A stretch of DNA of 58,396 bases from Rhizobiaceae bacterium MnEN-MB40S. GTDB taxonomy: Bacteria > Pseudomonadota > Alphaproteobacteria > Rhizobiales > Rhizobiaceae. Position numbers and translations under genes: made by a program. The stretch is from NCBI GenBank assembly GCA_024343425.1, contig BRLC01000012.1:1-58396 (forward strand). The letters run 5' to 3'. The notes under the pieces are model-generated. The model was not told where the DNA came from. It made no database searches and worked only from the letters and a program-made list of their open reading frames with translations. Below, one piece after another: positions 1 to 10,202 of the stretch (its first letter is position 1; every line of letters starts with the position of its first letter).

Positions 1-2
1 TT

Positions 3-392
3 CTCGACCAGGGTCAGGCCGGCGACAACATCGGCGCGCTGCTTCGCGGCGTCGAGCGTGAAGGCGTTGAGCGCGGTCAGGTTCTCTGCAAGCCTGGCAC
101 GGTTACGCCGCACACGAAGTTCAAGGCCGAAGCCTACATCCTGACGAAGGAAGAGGGCGGCCGTCATACGCCGTTCTTCACGAACTACCGTCCGCAGTTC
201 TACTTCCGCACGACGGATGTGACGGGTGTTGTGACGCTTCCTGAAGGCACGGAAATGGTCATGCCTGGCGACAACGTGACAGTTGACGTTGAACTGATTG
301 TTCCGATCGCGATGGAAGAGAAGCTGCGCTTCGCCATTCGCGAAGGCGGCCGCACCGTCGGGGCCGGCATCGTCGCAAGCATCACGGAGTGA
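3..392 (+). CDS. tuf: Elongation factor Tu, C-terminal part (5' end outside window)
   Basis: EF-Tu in its GTP form delivers aminoacyl-tRNA to the ribosomal A site. Only the last 129 codons are present; the reading frame is open from the window edge to TGA at 390-392. The strings [25 protein letters not shown] and [16 protein letters not shown] are diagnostic for the end of domain 2 and domain 3. It lies upstream of rpsJ, as in most alphaproteobacteria, where one tuf copy heads the S10 cluster, but a hairpin terminator separates the two genes, so they may be only partly cotranscribed. Confidence 0.97.
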   Translation, partial: LDQGQAGDNIGALLRGVEREGVERGQVLCKPGTVTPHTKFKAEAYILTKEEGGRHTPFFTNYRPQFYFRTTDVTGVVTLPEGTEMVMPGDNVTVDVELIVPIAMEEKLRFAIREGGRTVGAGIVASITE

Positions 393-410
393 TTCCGCTG
401 GAATTCAAGG

Positions 411-440
411 CGCGCCGCCGCAACGCGGCGCGTCTTTATT
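411..440 (+). terminator. Intrinsic terminator after tuf
   Basis: An 8-bp perfect GC stem (411-418 with 425-432) closes a CGCAAC loop and is followed by the T-rich run TCTTTATT (433-440). It starts 18 bases after the tuf stop. The T run is interrupted, so termination may be partial and act as attenuation into the S10 genes. The same CGCAAC loop closes the terminator after rplQ. Confidence 0.65.
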
Positions 441-443
441 GAT

Positions 444-496
444 GCGGATCGCTCCGCACCGAAACGAACGAAAACGGGCCGAACCAGAAACGCCCG
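444..496 (+). promoter_or_regulatory. tuf-rpsJ spacer with two further short hairpins
   Basis: After the tuf terminator the spacer holds a 5-bp hairpin GCGGA-TCGC-TCCGC (444-457) and a second possible stem CGGGC/GCCCG (475-479 with 492-496) followed by TTGTTTT. The second lies about 28 bases before the rpsJ start and could be part of an S10 leader. No clear promoter hexamers are visible. The leader role is inference. Confidence 0.3.
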
Positions 497-524
497 GTTG
501 TTTTGAAACTAAGGATTAAGTCGA

Positions 525-833
525 ATGAACGGCCAGAACATCCGTATCCGCCTGAAGGCGTTTGATCATCGGATTCTCGATGCGTCGACACGTGAAATCG
601 TTTCGACGGCCAAACGCACCGGCGCGAGTGTGCGTGGACCGGTTCCGCTGCCTACGAGAATTGAAAAATTCACGGTCAACCGCTCGCCCCATATCGACAA
701 GAAAAGTCGCGAGCAGTTCGAGATGCGGACCCACAAGAGGCTTCTCGATATCGTCGACCCGACGCCGCAGACGGTGGATGCCCTTATGAAGCTCGATCTG
801 GCTGCAGGCGTAGACGTGGAAATCAAGCTCTAA
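525..833 (+). CDS. rpsJ: 30S ribosomal protein S10
   Basis: S10 is part of the 30S head and, as NusE, also joins the transcription antitermination complex. The 102-residue length is standard. [18 protein letters not shown] and [19 protein letters not shown] match the S10 consensus, and [18 protein letters not shown] is the usual C-terminal half. AAGGA at 511-515 gives a Shine-Dalgarno nine bases before ATG. It is the first gene of the S10 cluster that runs to rpsQ. Confidence 0.98.
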   Translation: MNGQNIRIRLKAFDHRILDASTREIVSTAKRTGASVRGPVPLPTRIEKFTVNRSPHIDKKSREQFEMRTHKRLLDIVDPTPQTVDALMKLDLAAGVDVEIKL

Positions 834-914
834 GGAGCAGTTTCTGGGGCCGGTTGCGAAAAACCCTCGTGGAACTCGCGCAAGACCGGACCCAAAATGG
901 ACAAGGATGAACCA

Positions 915-1640
915 ATGCGTTCAGGAGTTATAGCACAGAAGGTTGGGATGACCCGCGTCTACAATGACGCCGGGGAACATGTTCCGGTGACTGTTCTGCG
1001 TTTGAAGAACTGTCAGGTTGTCGCCCAGCGCACTGAGGAAAAGAATGGCTACACGGCTGTCCAGTTGGGCGCCGGCATGGCCAAGCCGAAAAACACGACG
1101 AAGCCGATGCGCGGCCACTTCGCCGCGGCCAAGGTTGAGCCGAAGGCAAAGCTTGCGGAATTCCGCGTGTCGACTGACAACATGCTTGAGATCGGTTCCG
1201 AACTGACCGCCGAACACTTCGTTCCCGGCCAGAAGGTCGATGTCACCGGCACGTCCGTCGGTAAGGGTTTCGCCGGCGCCATGAAGCGGCACAACTTCGG
1301 CGGCCTGCGCGCAACGCACGGCGTGTCGATCTCGCACCGTTCGCATGGTTCGACCGGTCAGTGCCAGGATCCGGGCAAGGTGTTCAAGGGCAAGAAAATG
1401 GCCGGTCACATGGGCAGCACCCGCGTGACGACCCAGAATCTGGAAGTCGTTTCGACCGATACCGATCGCGGCCTCATCCTGATTAAGGGCGCTGTGCCGG
1501 GCTCCAAGGGATCCTGGATCCTTGTTCGCGACGCTATCAAGATCGCCGTTCCCGATGACGCGCCGCGTCCGGCCGGTTTGCGTGCGGCAGCCGCTGCGGA
1601 AGCAGCGCCGGCTGAACAGAGTGCTGAGGGAGCCGAATAA
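915..1640 (+). CDS. rplC: 50S ribosomal protein L3
   Basis: L3 is an early-assembly 50S protein near the peptidyl-transferase centre. The ATG at 915 is preferred over the in-frame ATG at 897 because AAGGA (903-907) sits at the right distance and the protein then begins [16 protein letters not shown], the usual alphaproteobacterial N terminus. The result is 241 residues. The internal loop with [20 protein letters not shown] is conserved. The C-terminal tail is a long Ala/Glu-rich extension (about the last 25 residues), common in Hyphomicrobiales. Its stop overlaps the rplD start by one base. Confidence 0.96.
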   Translation: MRSGVIAQKVGMTRVYNDAGEHVPVTVLRLKNCQVVAQRTEEKNGYTAVQLGAGMAKPKNTTKPMRGHFAAAKVEPKAKLAEFRVSTDNMLEIGSELTAEHFVPGQKVDVTGTSVGKGFAGAMKRHNFGGLRATHGVSISHRSHGSTGQCQDPGKVFKGKKMAGHMGSTRVTTQNLEVVSTDTDRGLILIKGAVPGSKGSWILVRDAIKIAVPDDAPRPAGLRAAAAAEAAPAEQSAEGAE

Positions 1641-2260
1641 TGGACATCAAGGTAACAACCCTCGAAGGCAAGGACGCCGGGAAGGTATCGCTGTCCGACA
1701 CCGTTTTCGGTCTCGAACCGCGCGACGACATTCTGCAGCGCATGGTTCGCTGGCAGCTTGCGCGCAAGCAGCAGGGCACCCACAAGACCAAGGGCCGTTC
1801 GGAGATTTCCCGCACCGGCGCCAAGATGTTCCGTCAGAAGGGCACGGGCCGCGCTCGTCACTCTTCTGCTCGCGCGCCGCAGTTCCGTGGCGGCGGCAAG
1901 GCGCATGGCCCGGTTGTTCGCGATCATTCGATCGGCTTGCCGAAGAAGGTTCGCGCTCTGGCTCTGCGTCACGCTCTTTCCGTCAAGGCGAAAGCCGATG
2001 AAATCATCGTCATCGACGACCTCGCCGCCAAGGAAGCCAAGACAAAGACGCTGTCCGGATCGCTCGAGAAGCTCGGCGTTTCCAACGCACTCTTCATCGG
2101 CGGCGCCGAACTGGACAACAACTTCGCTCTGGCGGCCCGCAACATTCCGAATGTGGATGTGCTGCCGGTGCAGGGCATCAACGTTTACGACATTTTGCGC
2201 CGGAGCAAGCTTGTCCTGAGCAAGTCTGCCGTCGAAGCGCTTGAGGAGCGGTTCAAATGA
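1640..2260 (+). CDS. rplD: 50S ribosomal protein L4
   Basis: L4 binds 23S rRNA and lines the exit tunnel with its extended loop; in enterobacteria it also represses the S10 operon, which is not known to hold here. The 206-residue length is normal. [20 protein letters not shown] and [10 protein letters not shown] are the conserved tunnel-loop strings. The gene is translationally coupled on both sides: one base overlaps rplC and ATGA overlaps rplW. Confidence 0.97.
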   Translation: MDIKVTTLEGKDAGKVSLSDTVFGLEPRDDILQRMVRWQLARKQQGTHKTKGRSEISRTGAKMFRQKGTGRARHSSARAPQFRGGGKAHGPVVRDHSIGLPKKVRALALRHALSVKAKADEIIVIDDLAAKEAKTKTLSGSLEKLGVSNALFIGGAELDNNFALAARNIPNVDVLPVQGINVYDILRRSKLVLSKSAVEALEERFK

Positions 2261-2550
2261 CTGATCTTCGTCACTACGACGTAATCACCTCGCCGGTGAT
2301 TACAGAAAAATCGACCCTGATCTCCGACCAGAACCAGGTCGTGTTCAATGTCGCGCGCACCGCTACCAAGCCGCAGATCAAGGCGGCTGTCGAAGCGCTG
2401 TTCGGCGTCAAGGTCAAGGCGGTCAACACGCACGTTCGCAAAGGCAAGGTGAAGCGTTTCCGCGGAACCATTGGCCGGCAGAGCGACGTCAAGAAGGCAA
2501 TCGTGACACTGGTTGACGGCGAGTCCGTCGACGTCACGACCGGTCTTTGA
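2257..2550 (+). CDS. rplW: 50S ribosomal protein L23
   Basis: L23 sits at the tunnel exit and is the docking site for trigger factor and SRP. It is 97 residues long. [14 protein letters not shown] and [19 protein letters not shown] are the family motifs. The start ATG overlaps the rplD stop (ATGA), which implies coupled translation. Confidence 0.97.
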   Translation: MTDLRHYDVITSPVITEKSTLISDQNQVVFNVARTATKPQIKAAVEALFGVKVKAVNTHVRKGKVKRFRGTIGRQSDVKKAIVTLVDGESVDVTTGL

Positions 2551-2576
2551 CGGCAGGACCAGAGGATTAAGAGACT

Positions 2577-3413
2577 ATGGCACTGAAATCATTCAAGCCG
2601 ACCACGCCAAGCCAGCGTCAGCTGGTGATCGTCGATCGCTCGGGTCTGTACAAAGGCAAGCCGGTCAAGAATCTGACGGAAGGTCTGTCTTCCAAGGGCG
2701 GCCGCAACAACACCGGTCGCATGACCGTTCGCCATCGCGGCGGCGGACACAAGCGGACCTATCGCCTGGTCGACTTCAAGCGTCGCAAATTCGATGTGGA
2801 AGGCACGGTCGAGCGCCTGGAATACGATCCGAACCGGACCGCGTTCATTGCTCTCGTCAATTATGACGACGGCGAACAGGCCTACATCCTGGCGCCGCAG
2901 CGTCTCGCAACTGGCGACAAGGTCATCTCGTCCGAGTCGGCTGTCGACGTGAAGCCGGGCAACGCCATGCCGCTGCAGTCCATGCCGGTTGGCACCATTG
3001 TGCACAACGTCGAGATGAAGCCCGCCAAGGGCGGTCAGATCGCTCGCTCTGCAGGCGCCTACGTGCAGCTGGTTGGTCGCGACCAGGGCATGGCGATCCT
3101 CAGGCTGAATTCCGGCGAACAGCGTCTCGTTCCGGGCAGCTGCCTGGCGACTGTCGGCGCTGTGTCCAATCCGGATAACGCAAACCGCAATGACGGCAAG
3201 GCCGGTCGTACGCGCTGGCTCGGCAAGCGTCCGCACGTTCGCGGCGTCGTCATGAACCCTGTCGATCACCCGCATGGCGGCGGTGAGGGTCGCACGTCCG
3301 GCGGCCGCCACCCGGTTACCCCGTGGGGCAAGCCGACCAAGGGCAAGCGCACCCGGTCGAACAAGCAGACCGACAAGTTCATCATGCGCTCGCGTCATCA
3401 GCGCAAGAAGTAA
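2577..3413 (+). CDS. rplB: 50S ribosomal protein L2
   Basis: L2 is a universal 50S protein needed for subunit association and peptidyl-transferase activity. It has 278 residues. [17 protein letters not shown] at the N terminus and the conserved [20 protein letters not shown] segment, which carries the functionally important histidine, are both present. It lies 26 bases after rplW, with GAGGA about 10 bases upstream of ATG. Confidence 0.98.
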   Translation: MALKSFKPTTPSQRQLVIVDRSGLYKGKPVKNLTEGLSSKGGRNNTGRMTVRHRGGGHKRTYRLVDFKRRKFDVEGTVERLEYDPNRTAFIALVNYDDGEQAYILAPQRLATGDKVISSESAVDVKPGNAMPLQSMPVGTIVHNVEMKPAKGGQIARSAGAYVQLVGRDQGMAILRLNSGEQRLVPGSCLATVGAVSNPDNANRNDGKAGRTRWLGKRPHVRGVVMNPVDHPHGGGEGRTSGGRHPVTPWGKPTKGKRTRSNKQTDKFIMRSRHQRKK

Positions 3414-3428
3414 GAGAGGAAGTCTCAC

Positions 3429-3707
3429 GTGGCTCGTTCAGTTTGGAAAGGTCCGTTCGTTGACGGCTATCTTCTCAAGAAAGCCGAGAAGGTGCGCGAA
3501 AGCGGCCGCAACGAAGTAATCAAGACGTGGAGCCGTCGCTCCACGATCCTGCCGCAGTTCGTTGGTCTGACCTTTGGTGTCTACAATGGCAGCAAGCATG
3601 TGCCGGTTTCCGTGTCGGAAGACATGGTCGGCCACAAGCTCGGTGAATTTTCCCCGACGCGGACCTATTACGGTCATGGCGCGGACAAGAAAGCGAAGAG
3701 GAAGTAA
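3429..3707 (+). CDS. rpsS: 30S ribosomal protein S19
   Basis: S19 is in the 30S head and contacts S13 and the tRNA. It has 92 residues and starts with GTG at 3429, preceded by GAGAGGAAG, giving [16 protein letters not shown], the standard N terminus. The motif [20 protein letters not shown] is conserved. It lies 15 bases after rplB and 2 bases before rplV. Confidence 0.97.
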   Translation: MARSVWKGPFVDGYLLKKAEKVRESGRNEVIKTWSRRSTILPQFVGLTFGVYNGSKHVPVSVSEDMVGHKLGEFSPTRTYYGHGADKKAKRK

Positions 3708-3709
3708 CA

Positions 3710-4099
3710 ATGGGCAAGGCCAAGGCCGAGCGCCGATTGAAGGACAATGAGGCGAAAGCGGTTGCTCGCACGATTCGCGTCAGCCCGCAGAAACTCAATC
3801 TCGTTGCTGCCATGATCCGCGGCAAGAAGGTTGATCGCGCGCTCGCCGATCTCGAGTTTTCGCGCAAGCGCATCTCCGAAACCGTGAAGAAGACACTGGA
3901 ATCAGCGATCGCCAACGCCGAGAACAATCATGATCTCGACGTCGACTCCCTGATCGTATCGGAAGCCTATGTCGGCAAGTCGATTGTCATGAAGCGTTTT
4001 CACGCGCGTGGTCGCGGACGGGCGTCGCGGATTGAAAAGCCGTTCTCGCACCTGACCATCATCGTGCGCGAAGTTGAAGAAACCGGGGAGGCCGCATAA
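3710..4099 (+). CDS. rplV: 50S ribosomal protein L22
   Basis: L22 reaches into the exit tunnel opposite L4 and its loop is a macrolide-resistance site. The protein has 129 residues. [20 protein letters not shown] and the tunnel hairpin [20 protein letters not shown] are clear. Its TAA shares a base with the rpsC ATG. Confidence 0.97.
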   Translation: MGKAKAERRLKDNEAKAVARTIRVSPQKLNLVAAMIRGKKVDRALADLEFSRKRISETVKKTLESAIANAENNHDLDVDSLIVSEAYVGKSIVMKRFHARGRGRASRIEKPFSHLTIIVREVEETGEAA

Positions 4100-4806
4100 T
4101 GGGCCAGAAGATCAATCCAGTAGGCTTTCGCCTTGGCATCAACCGGACGTGGGATTCCCGCTGGTTCGCCGAAAAGGGTGAGTACGGCGCGCTGCTTCAG
4201 GAGGATCTGAAGATCCGTGAATACCTGAACAAGGAGCTGAAGCAGGCTGCGATCTCGAAGATCGTTATCGAGCGTCCGCACAAGAAGTGCCGCATCTCCA
4301 TCCACTCGGCCCGTCCCGGTCTGATCATCGGCAAGAAGGGCGCGGATATCGAGAAGCTGCGCCGCAAGCTGTCGGTCATGACCAATGCGGAAACGCACCT
4401 CAACATTGTTGAAGTGCGCAAGCCGGAAATCGACGCCAACCTGGTTGCGCAGTCGATTGCACAGCAGCTCGAGCGCCGTGTTGCGTTCCGTCGCGCCATG
4501 AAGCGCGCGGTGCAGTCAGCCATGCGTCTCGGCGCAGAAGGCATCCGCATCACCTGCGGCGGTCGTCTTGGCGGCGCTGAAATCGCTCGCACCGAGTGGT
4601 ATCGTGAAGGCCGCGTTCCGCTTCACACGCTGCGCGCCGATATCGACTACGGCACAGCCGAAGCCCACACCGCCTACGGCGTCTGCGGCATCAAAGTCTG
4701 GATCTTCAAGGGAGAAATCCTTGAACATGATCCCATGGCTTCGGAGCGCCGCGCCACCGACAGCGACAACCAGGGCAGCAGTAATCGCCGCCGCGAAAAC
4801 GCCTGA
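4099..4806 (+). CDS. rpsC: 30S ribosomal protein S3
   Basis: S3 lies at the mRNA entry channel and contributes to mRNA unwinding. It has 235 residues. [20 protein letters not shown] begins the protein, a KH domain follows with [20 protein letters not shown], and the C-terminal domain contains [19 protein letters not shown]. The polar C-terminal tail rich in Ser, Asn and Arg is variable among relatives. Confidence 0.98.
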   Translation: MGQKINPVGFRLGINRTWDSRWFAEKGEYGALLQEDLKIREYLNKELKQAAISKIVIERPHKKCRISIHSARPGLIIGKKGADIEKLRRKLSVMTNAETHLNIVEVRKPEIDANLVAQSIAQQLERRVAFRRAMKRAVQSAMRLGAEGIRITCGGRLGGAEIARTEWYREGRVPLHTLRADIDYGTAEAHTAYGVCGIKVWIFKGEILEHDPMASERRATDSDNQGSSNRRRENA

Positions 4807-4842
4807 TTGCGCGCGCGGCAGGCCAAGTTCGGAGAATAAGAA

Positions 4843-5256
4843 ATGTTGCAGCCAAAGCGTACAAAGTATCGCAAGCAGCACAAGGGCCGCATCCGGGGCG
4901 TTGCTTCGGGCGGAACGGACCTGACTTTCGGTTCCTATGGTCTCAAGGCCCAGGAACCGAACCGCGTGAATGCGCGCGAGATTGAAGCTGCTCGCCGCGC
5001 CATCACCCGTCATATGAAGCGCGCCGGTCGCGTGTGGATCCGCGTCTTCCCGGACGTGCCGGTTTCGTCGAAGCCGACCGAAGTCCGCATGGGTAAGGGC
5101 AAGGGTTCCGTCGATTACTGGGCGGCCAAGGTCAAGCCGGGCCGGATCATGTTTGAAATCGACGGCGTCGCAGAAGACATCGCGCGCGAAGCGCTGCGTC
5201 TCGGAGCCGCCAAACTGTCGGTCAAGACGCGGTTCGTGCAACGGATTGCAGAGTAG
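4843..5256 (+). CDS. rplP: 50S ribosomal protein L16
   Basis: L16 is near the A site and central protuberance and is essential for late 50S maturation. It has 137 residues. [19 protein letters not shown] and [20 protein letters not shown] with [10 protein letters not shown] are family hallmarks. It follows rpsC by 36 bases, with GGAG about 7 bases before ATG. Confidence 0.98.
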   Translation: MLQPKRTKYRKQHKGRIRGVASGGTDLTFGSYGLKAQEPNRVNAREIEAARRAITRHMKRAGRVWIRVFPDVPVSSKPTEVRMGKGKGSVDYWAAKVKPGRIMFEIDGVAEDIAREALRLGAAKLSVKTRFVQRIAE

Positions 5257-5266
5257 GATCGGAACG

Positions 5267-5467
5267 ATGAAAGCCGCAGACATTCGTACGATGAGCAATG
5301 ATCAGCTCAACGACGAGCTCGCGAAGCTCAAGAAAGAGCAGTTCAACCTTCGCTTCCAGAAAGCGACCGGACAGCTCGAGAAGACGTCGCGTATCAAGGA
5401 AGTGCGCCGCGATATCGCCCGCGTCAAGACAATCAGCCGCCAGAAGGCGGTTGCAGACAAGGCTTAA
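5267..5467 (+). CDS. rpmC: 50S ribosomal protein L29
   Basis: L29 lies beside L23 at the tunnel exit. The ATG at 5267, just after the rplP stop, gives a 66-residue protein beginning [18 protein letters not shown], the normal L29 size and N terminus. [16 protein letters not shown] and [15 protein letters not shown] are the two conserved helices. Longer in-frame extensions reach back into rplP and are not likely to be used. Confidence 0.96.
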   Translation: MKAADIRTMSNDQLNDELAKLKKEQFNLRFQKATGQLEKTSRIKEVRRDIARVKTISRQKAVADKA

Positions 5468-5481
5468 AGGACACAAGAACA

Positions 5482-5712
5482 ATGCCAAAACGTATCCTGC
5501 AGGGCACCGTTGTCAGCGACAAGAACGACAAGACAGTAGTTGTCAGCGTCGAGCGTCGTTTCGCACACCCGATGTTCCAGAAGACCGTGCGCCGCTCGAA
5601 GAAGTACAAGGCGCACGACGCGGAAAACAAGTTCAAGGTCGGCGACACCGTATCCATTCAGGAATGCGCGCCGATTTCGAAAGACAAGCGCTGGACTGTC
5701 ATGACCGACTAG
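5482..5712 (+). CDS. rpsQ: 30S ribosomal protein S17
   Basis: S17 is a primary 16S rRNA-binding protein with an OB fold. The protein is 76 residues long and contains [20 protein letters not shown], the [15 protein letters not shown] segment and [19 protein letters not shown]. It closes the S10-type gene group. An 83-base spacer to rplN follows. Confidence 0.97.
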   Translation: MPKRILQGTVVSDKNDKTVVVSVERRFAHPMFQKTVRRSKKYKAHDAENKFKVGDTVSIQECAPISKDKRWTVMTD

Positions 5713-5795
5713 GTCGGTCCGCAACAGACAAGAATTAGTGGAATCAAGGGGTAGGGCGGATGCTCTTCCCGATTAGGTAAAGAAGGCGGTCTGAC

Positions 5796-6164
5796 ATGAT
5801 TCAGATGCAAACAAACCTCGACGTCGCTGACAATTCCGGCGCCCGTCGTGTCATGTGCATCAAGGTGCTGGGCGGCTCCAAGCGGAAATACGCTTCCGTT
5901 GGCGACATCATCGTCGTCTCCGTGAAGGAAGCGATCCCGCGTGGCCGCGTCAAGAAGGGTGATGTGATGAAGGCGGTCGTCGTACGGACGGCCAAGGATA
6001 TTCGTCGTCCGGACGGAAGCGTCATTCGCTTTGACAAGAATGCCGCCGTCCTCGTCGACAACAAGAAAGAACCAATCGGCACGCGTATCTTCGGACCGGT
6101 CCCGCGCGAATTGCGCGCCAAGGCCCACATGAAGATCATTTCGTTGGCGCCGGAAGTTCTCTAA
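5796..6164 (+). CDS. rplN: 50S ribosomal protein L14
   Basis: L14 forms an intersubunit bridge with 16S rRNA. It is 122 residues long. [39 protein letters not shown] and [15 protein letters not shown] are invariant blocks of the family. It is the first gene of the spc-type group. Confidence 0.98.
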   Translation: MIQMQTNLDVADNSGARRVMCIKVLGGSKRKYASVGDIIVVSVKEAIPRGRVKKGDVMKAVVVRTAKDIRRPDGSVIRFDKNAAVLVDNKKEPIGTRIFGPVPRELRAKAHMKIISLAPEVL

Positions 6165-6174
6165 GGAGATTACG

Positions 6175-6483
6175 ATGCAGAAGATCCGTAAAGGCGACAA
6201 TGTGATCGTGCTCACCGGCAAGGACAAGGGCCGCACAGGCGAGGTCCTGAAGGTGATGCCGAAGGAAAACCGCGCCCTGGTCAGCGGAGTCAACATGGTC
6301 CGGCGCCATCAGCGCCAGACGCAGACCGAGCAGGCCGGCATTATCAGCAAGGAAGCGCCTATCCACCTGTCCAATATCGCTCTTGCCGTTGACGGCAAGC
6401 CGACCCGCGTCGGTTTCAAGGTATCGGAAGATGGCTCCAAGGTGCGTGTGGCAAAGCGTTCAGGAGAAGTAATCGATGGCTGA
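6175..6483 (+). CDS. rplX: 50S ribosomal protein L24
   Basis: L24 initiates 50S assembly and lies near the tunnel exit. The protein is 102 residues with an N-terminal KOW motif ([21 protein letters not shown]) and [26 protein letters not shown] sits 6 bases upstream of ATG. Its last 8 bases overlap the start of rplE. Confidence 0.97.
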   Translation: MQKIRKGDNVIVLTGKDKGRTGEVLKVMPKENRALVSGVNMVRRHQRQTQTEQAGIISKEAPIHLSNIALAVDGKPTRVGFKVSEDGSKVRVAKRSGEVIDG

Positions 6484-7033
6484 GGCAAGTTACGAGCCGC
6501 GGCTCAAGACCGAATACAAGACGCGCATCCGCGACGTCATGCAGGACAAGTTCTCCTACAAGAACGTCATGCAGATCCCGCGCGTCGACAAGATCGTCAT
6601 CAATATGGGCGTCGGCGAAGCGACGGCGGATTCCAAGAAGCCCGCCACTGCTGCCGAAGACCTGGCGGCAATCGCCGGCCAGCGGCCCGTCGTGACCCGC
6701 GCGCGCAAGTCGATCGCCGGCTTCAAGGTGCGCGAAGGCATGCCGATCGGCGCCAAGGTGACCCTGCGCCAGGCGCGCATGTATGAATTCATGGACCGGC
6801 TGGTCAACGTCGCGCTTCCGCGCGTTCGTGACTTCCGCGGCCTGAATCCGAAGAGCTTCGACGGCCGTGGCAACTTCGCCATGGGCCTGAAAGAGCACAT
6901 CGTGTTCCCCGAGATCAACTACGACAATATCGATCAGCAGTGGGGCATGGATATTATCGTTTGCACGACCGCCGAGACGGACGACGAAGCGCGCGCTCTT
7001 CTGAGCGAGTTCAACTTCCCGTTCCGGCAGTAA
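6476..7033 (+). CDS. rplE: 50S ribosomal protein L5
   Basis: L5 binds 5S rRNA and touches the P-site tRNA and S13. It has 185 residues. [35 protein letters not shown] [13 protein letters not shown], and [17 protein letters not shown] are conserved. The 8-base overlap with rplX implies coupled translation. Confidence 0.98.
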   Translation: MAEASYEPRLKTEYKTRIRDVMQDKFSYKNVMQIPRVDKIVINMGVGEATADSKKPATAAEDLAAIAGQRPVVTRARKSIAGFKVREGMPIGAKVTLRQARMYEFMDRLVNVALPRVRDFRGLNPKSFDGRGNFAMGLKEHIVFPEINYDNIDQQWGMDIIVCTTAETDDEARALLSEFNFPFRQ

Positions 7034-7061
7034 CGACAAGCGTAGAAAAGGACCTAAAGAC

Positions 7062-7367
7062 ATGGCTAAGGTTAGCGCAGTCGAAAAGAACAAGAGACGC
7101 CGCAAGCAGGTCGCGAAGGATGCGTCCAAGCGCGCCGCGCTCAAGGCGATGATCAAGGACCAGAGCACGCCGATCGAAGAGCGTTTCCGTGCGACTCTGA
7201 AGCTTGCCGAGATGCCGCGTGACGGATCGAAGACACGCGTCCGCAATCGCTGCGAAGTCTCGGGGCGTCCGCGCGCCTATTATCGTAAACTGAACATGTC
7301 CCGTATTGCGCTGCGCGAACTCGGTTCGCTCGGCAAGGTTCCGGGCATCGTCAAGTCGAGCTGGTAA
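7062..7367 (+). CDS. rpsN: 30S ribosomal protein S14 (long, zinc-free type)
   Basis: S14 is needed for 30S head assembly. At 101 residues and with a single cysteine it is the long form lacking the two CXXC zinc pairs. The C-terminal segment with [15 protein letters not shown] and [20 protein letters not shown] is diagnostic. It follows rplE by 28 bases. Confidence 0.97.
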   Translation: MAKVSAVEKNKRRRKQVAKDASKRAALKAMIKDQSTPIEERFRATLKLAEMPRDGSKTRVRNRCEVSGRPRAYYRKLNMSRIALRELGSLGKVPGIVKSSW

Positions 7368-7378
7368 GGAGACGTCAC

Positions 7379-7777
7379 ATGTCTATGAGTGATCCCCTCG
7401 GCGATATGCTTACCCGTATTCGCAACGCCACCGGCCGTCGCAAGAACACCGTCAGCACGCCGGCTTCCAAGCTGCGCGCGCGCGTTCTGGACGTTCTGCA
7501 GTCGGAAGGCTATATCCGCGGTTATTCCGAAGTCACCTATGACGACGGAAAATCCGAGCTCAACATCGAGCTGAAATATTCCGAAGGCGCGCCGGTCATC
7601 CGCGAGATGTCGCGTGTCTCGAAGCCAGGACGCCGGGTCTATGTCTCGGTCAAGTCCATTCCGAATGTCGCGAATGGCCTCGGCATCTCGATCCTTTCGA
7701 CTCCGAAGGGCGTGATGGCCGATCATGAGGCGCGCGAACAGAATGTTGGTGGTGAGGTTCTCTGTCGCGTCTTTTGA
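7379..7777 (+). CDS. rpsH: 30S ribosomal protein S8
   Basis: S8 binds the central domain of 16S rRNA; in E. coli it also represses the spc operon. It is 132 residues long. [20 protein letters not shown] starts at the second Met (7385), but AAGGAG at 7366-7371 fits ATG 7379 best. [37 protein letters not shown] and a final CRVF are typical. Confidence 0.97.
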   Translation: MSMSDPLGDMLTRIRNATGRRKNTVSTPASKLRARVLDVLQSEGYIRGYSEVTYDDGKSELNIELKYSEGAPVIREMSRVSKPGRRVYVSVKSIPNVANGLGISILSTPKGVMADHEAREQNVGGEVLCRVF

Positions 7778-7815
7778 CGCGGCGGTCCTCCTAACGGTCA
7801 GACAGGTTTGAAATT

Positions 7816-8349
7816 ATGTCTCGTATCGGAAAGAAGCCCATTTCGGTTCCCGCCGGTGTGACTGCCTCGGTTGAAGGCCAGACAGTCAAGGCCAAGGGCC
7901 CCAAGGGCGAACTGAGCTATGTCGTCAATGACGAAGTGCTCGTGAAAATGGAAGAAGACGCAGTCGTCGTCACGCCGGCTGATCAGTCGCAGGACGCGCG
8001 CTCCAAGTGGGGCATGTCCCGCACGAACATCGAGAACATCATTCTCGGTGTGACGAACGGCTTCGAGCGTCGTCTTGAAATCAACGGCGTTGGTTACCGC
8101 GCCTCCATGCAGGGCAAGAACCTGCAGCTTGCACTTGGCTTCAGCCATGATGTGGTCTTCGAGGCCCCGGACGGCATTACGCTTGCCTGCCCGAAGCCGA
8201 CGGAAATCGTCATCACGGGCATCGACAAGCAGCAGGTCGGTCAGGTTGCGGCGAAGATCCGCGAATTCCGTCCGCTGGAGCCCTACAAGGGCAAAGGCGT
8301 CAAATATGCCGAAGAGCGGATTGTCCGCAAAGAAGGCAAGAAGAAGTAG
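7816..8349 (+). CDS. rplF: 50S ribosomal protein L6
   Basis: L6 has two similar domains and sits near the factor-binding site. The protein is 177 residues. [17 protein letters not shown] begins it, NMILGV-type motif is [16 protein letters not shown], and the C-terminal [20 protein letters not shown] is highly conserved. Confidence 0.98.
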   Translation: MSRIGKKPISVPAGVTASVEGQTVKAKGPKGELSYVVNDEVLVKMEEDAVVVTPADQSQDARSKWGMSRTNIENIILGVTNGFERRLEINGVGYRASMQGKNLQLALGFSHDVVFEAPDGITLACPKPTEIVITGIDKQQVGQVAAKIREFRPLEPYKGKGVKYAEERIVRKEGKKK

Positions 8350-8361
8350 GGACACCCAGCT

Positions 8362-8721
8362 ATGGCAAGCAGCAAAGCTCTTTCGAAACGCGCCGGGCGT
8401 GTCCGCCGGCAGCTCAGGTCGGTCGCCAATGGTCGTCCGCGGCTTTCGGTCAACCGTTCTTCGAAGAACATCTACGCCCAGATCATTGATGATCTGGAAG
8501 GCAGGACACTGGTGTCCGCATCGACGCTGGATCCGGATCTGCGCAAGTCGCTGAAGACCGGAGCCGACAAGGATGCGGCCGCCGCAGTCGGCAAACTCGT
8601 GGCCGAACGCGCCACGAAGGCCGGCATCGAACAGGTCGTCTTCGACCGCGGCGCCTATATCTATCACGGCCGCGTCAAGGCTCTGGCGGACGCCGCCAGG
8701 GAAAACGGCCTTAGCTTCTAA
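8362..8721 (+). CDS. rplR: 50S ribosomal protein L18
   Basis: L18 binds 5S rRNA together with L5. It is 119 residues. [27 protein letters not shown] and [20 protein letters not shown] are the family blocks. It follows rplF by 12 bases. Confidence 0.97.
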   Translation: MASSKALSKRAGRVRRQLRSVANGRPRLSVNRSSKNIYAQIIDDLEGRTLVSASTLDPDLRKSLKTGADKDAAAAVGKLVAERATKAGIEQVVFDRGAYIYHGRVKALADAARENGLSF

Positions 8722-8763
8722 TCATTTGCCCGTTGAAACCGGAAAAGAAAAAGGACAAGGACA

Positions 8764-9324
8764 ATGGCAAGAGAACCCCGCCGCGATAATCGCGGAAAAG
8801 ACGACGAGCGCGACAGCGAATTCGTCGACAAGCTGGTTCACATCAATCGCGTTGCGAAGGTTGTGAAGGGCGGACGTCGTTTCGGCTTTGCAGCTCTCGT
8901 GGTCGTCGGCGACCAGAAGGGTCGCGTCGGCTTCGGACACGGCAAGGCTCGCGAAGTTCCGGAAGCAATCCGCAAGGCGACAGAGTCCGCCAAGCGCAAC
9001 ATGATTTTCGTCCCGCTGCGTTCCGGCCGCACCCTGCATCACGATGTCCAGGGCCGTCACGGCGCCGGCAAGGTGTTGCTGCGTTCGGCCAAGGCCGGTA
9101 CCGGAATCATCGCGGGTGGCCCAATGCGCGCCGTCTTCGAGACGCTCGGCATGCAGGACGTTGTCGCCAAGTCGACCGGTTCCTCGAACCCGTACAACAT
9201 GGTTCGCGCAACCTTCGATGCTCTGGCCAACCAGATGCATCCCAAGGACATCGCCAGCCAGCGTGGCATCAAGTATTCGACGCTGCAGGCTCGCCGCGCG
9301 TCGCTCATCGGCAGCGAGGAGTAA
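8764..9324 (+). CDS. rpsE: 30S ribosomal protein S5
   Basis: S5 helps shape the decoding site and mRNA entry. It has 186 residues. [20 protein letters not shown] is the N-terminal double-stranded-RNA-binding-like domain, [18 protein letters not shown] follows, and [18 protein letters not shown] plus [15 protein letters not shown] form the C-terminal domain. AAGGACAAGGACA precedes ATG. Confidence 0.98.
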   Translation: MAREPRRDNRGKDDERDSEFVDKLVHINRVAKVVKGGRRFGFAALVVVGDQKGRVGFGHGKAREVPEAIRKATESAKRNMIFVPLRSGRTLHHDVQGRHGAGKVLLRSAKAGTGIIAGGPMRAVFETLGMQDVVAKSTGSSNPYNMVRATFDALANQMHPKDIASQRGIKYSTLQARRASLIGSEE

Positions 9325-9330
9325 TCTCTG

Positions 9331-9531
9331 ATGGCTGAGAAAAAGGCAGAAAAGACGGTTACGGTCGAACAGATCGGCAGCCCGATCCGCCGCCCGCAGG
9401 ATCAGCGCCAGACGCTGATCGGGCTTGGACTGAATAAAATGCATCGCCGCCGGACGCTGGAAGACACGCCGGCAGTCCGTGGCATGATCCGCAAGGTTCG
9501 TCACCTCGTGCGCGTCGTCGACGAAGCCTGA
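9331..9531 (+). CDS. rpmD: 50S ribosomal protein L30
   Basis: L30 is a small 50S protein. The 66-residue sequence contains [20 protein letters not shown] and [20 protein letters not shown], the standard L30 signature. It lies 6 bases after rpsE and 11 before rplO. Confidence 0.97.
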   Translation: MAEKKAEKTVTVEQIGSPIRRPQDQRQTLIGLGLNKMHRRRTLEDTPAVRGMIRKVRHLVRVVDEA

Positions 9532-9542
9532 GGGAGTTGAAA

Positions 9543-10010
9543 ATGAAACTGAATGAACTGAAAGACAAGGACGGCGCCGTCCAGGATCGCAAGCGGGTCG
9601 GCCGTGGCATCGGATCCGGCAAGGGCAAGACCGGCGGCCGTGGCGTCAAGGGTCAGAAATCGCGTTCGGGCGTCGCCATCAACGGCTTCGAAGGCGGCCA
9701 GATGCCGATTTATCAGCGTCTTCCGAAGCGTGGCTTCACGAATATTTTCGCGAAGGACTACAACATCGTGTCGATCGGTCGCATACAGACCGCAATCGAT
9801 TCCGGTAAGCTCGACGCATCGGGAACGATCGACGCGGCTGCGCTTCAGGCTGCTGGCGTGTTCAAGCGCGTGAGAGACGGCGTTCGCGTCCTGTCCGACG
9901 GCGAATTGAAGGCTAAGGTCAGCCTCGAAGTCGCCGGCGCATCGAAGACGGCGATCGAAAAGATCGAAAAGGCCGGCGGCTCCATCAAGGTGCTGAGCGC
10001 CGCGGAATAA
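9543..10010 (+). CDS. rplO: 50S ribosomal protein L15
   Basis: L15 is a late-assembling 50S protein. ATG at 9543, with GGGAG at 9532-9536, gives 155 residues starting [12 protein letters not shown]; the in-frame TTG at 9537 overlaps the ribosome-binding site and is unlikely. [20 protein letters not shown] and [18 protein letters not shown] are diagnostic. It is the last ribosomal gene before secY. Confidence 0.97.
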   Translation: MKLNELKDKDGAVQDRKRVGRGIGSGKGKTGGRGVKGQKSRSGVAINGFEGGQMPIYQRLPKRGFTNIFAKDYNIVSIGRIQTAIDSGKLDASGTIDAAALQAAGVFKRVRDGVRVLSDGELKAKVSLEVAGASKTAIEKIEKAGGSIKVLSAAE

Positions 10011-10202
10011 AACCTGGCGGGCCCGGACGTTTGAACCGGGCCAGCCGATCCCCATATGGATGATACAGCGTCCCGGAGGAGGAAGTTGGAGGCATCGAAT
10101 TCCTGGTTCATTCGAACCATTGATGTTTCTTCATAGGCAATCATGACCGCATCCCGGTAACGATCCGGAGCTTCCCGGGGTGGCGGTCACGCGGAGATTC
10201 GC
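10011..10202 (+). promoter_or_regulatory. rplO-secY spacer with two stem-loops
   Basis: This 192-base spacer holds a perfect 7-bp GC stem (10020-10026 with 10036-10042, loop ACGTTTGAA) just after rplO, without a T run, and a small palindrome TGGTTC-ATTC-GAACCA (10104-10119). I found no convincing promoter hexamers. It may be an attenuator or RNA-processing site that sets the secY level relative to the ribosomal proteins; this is inference. Confidence 0.35.
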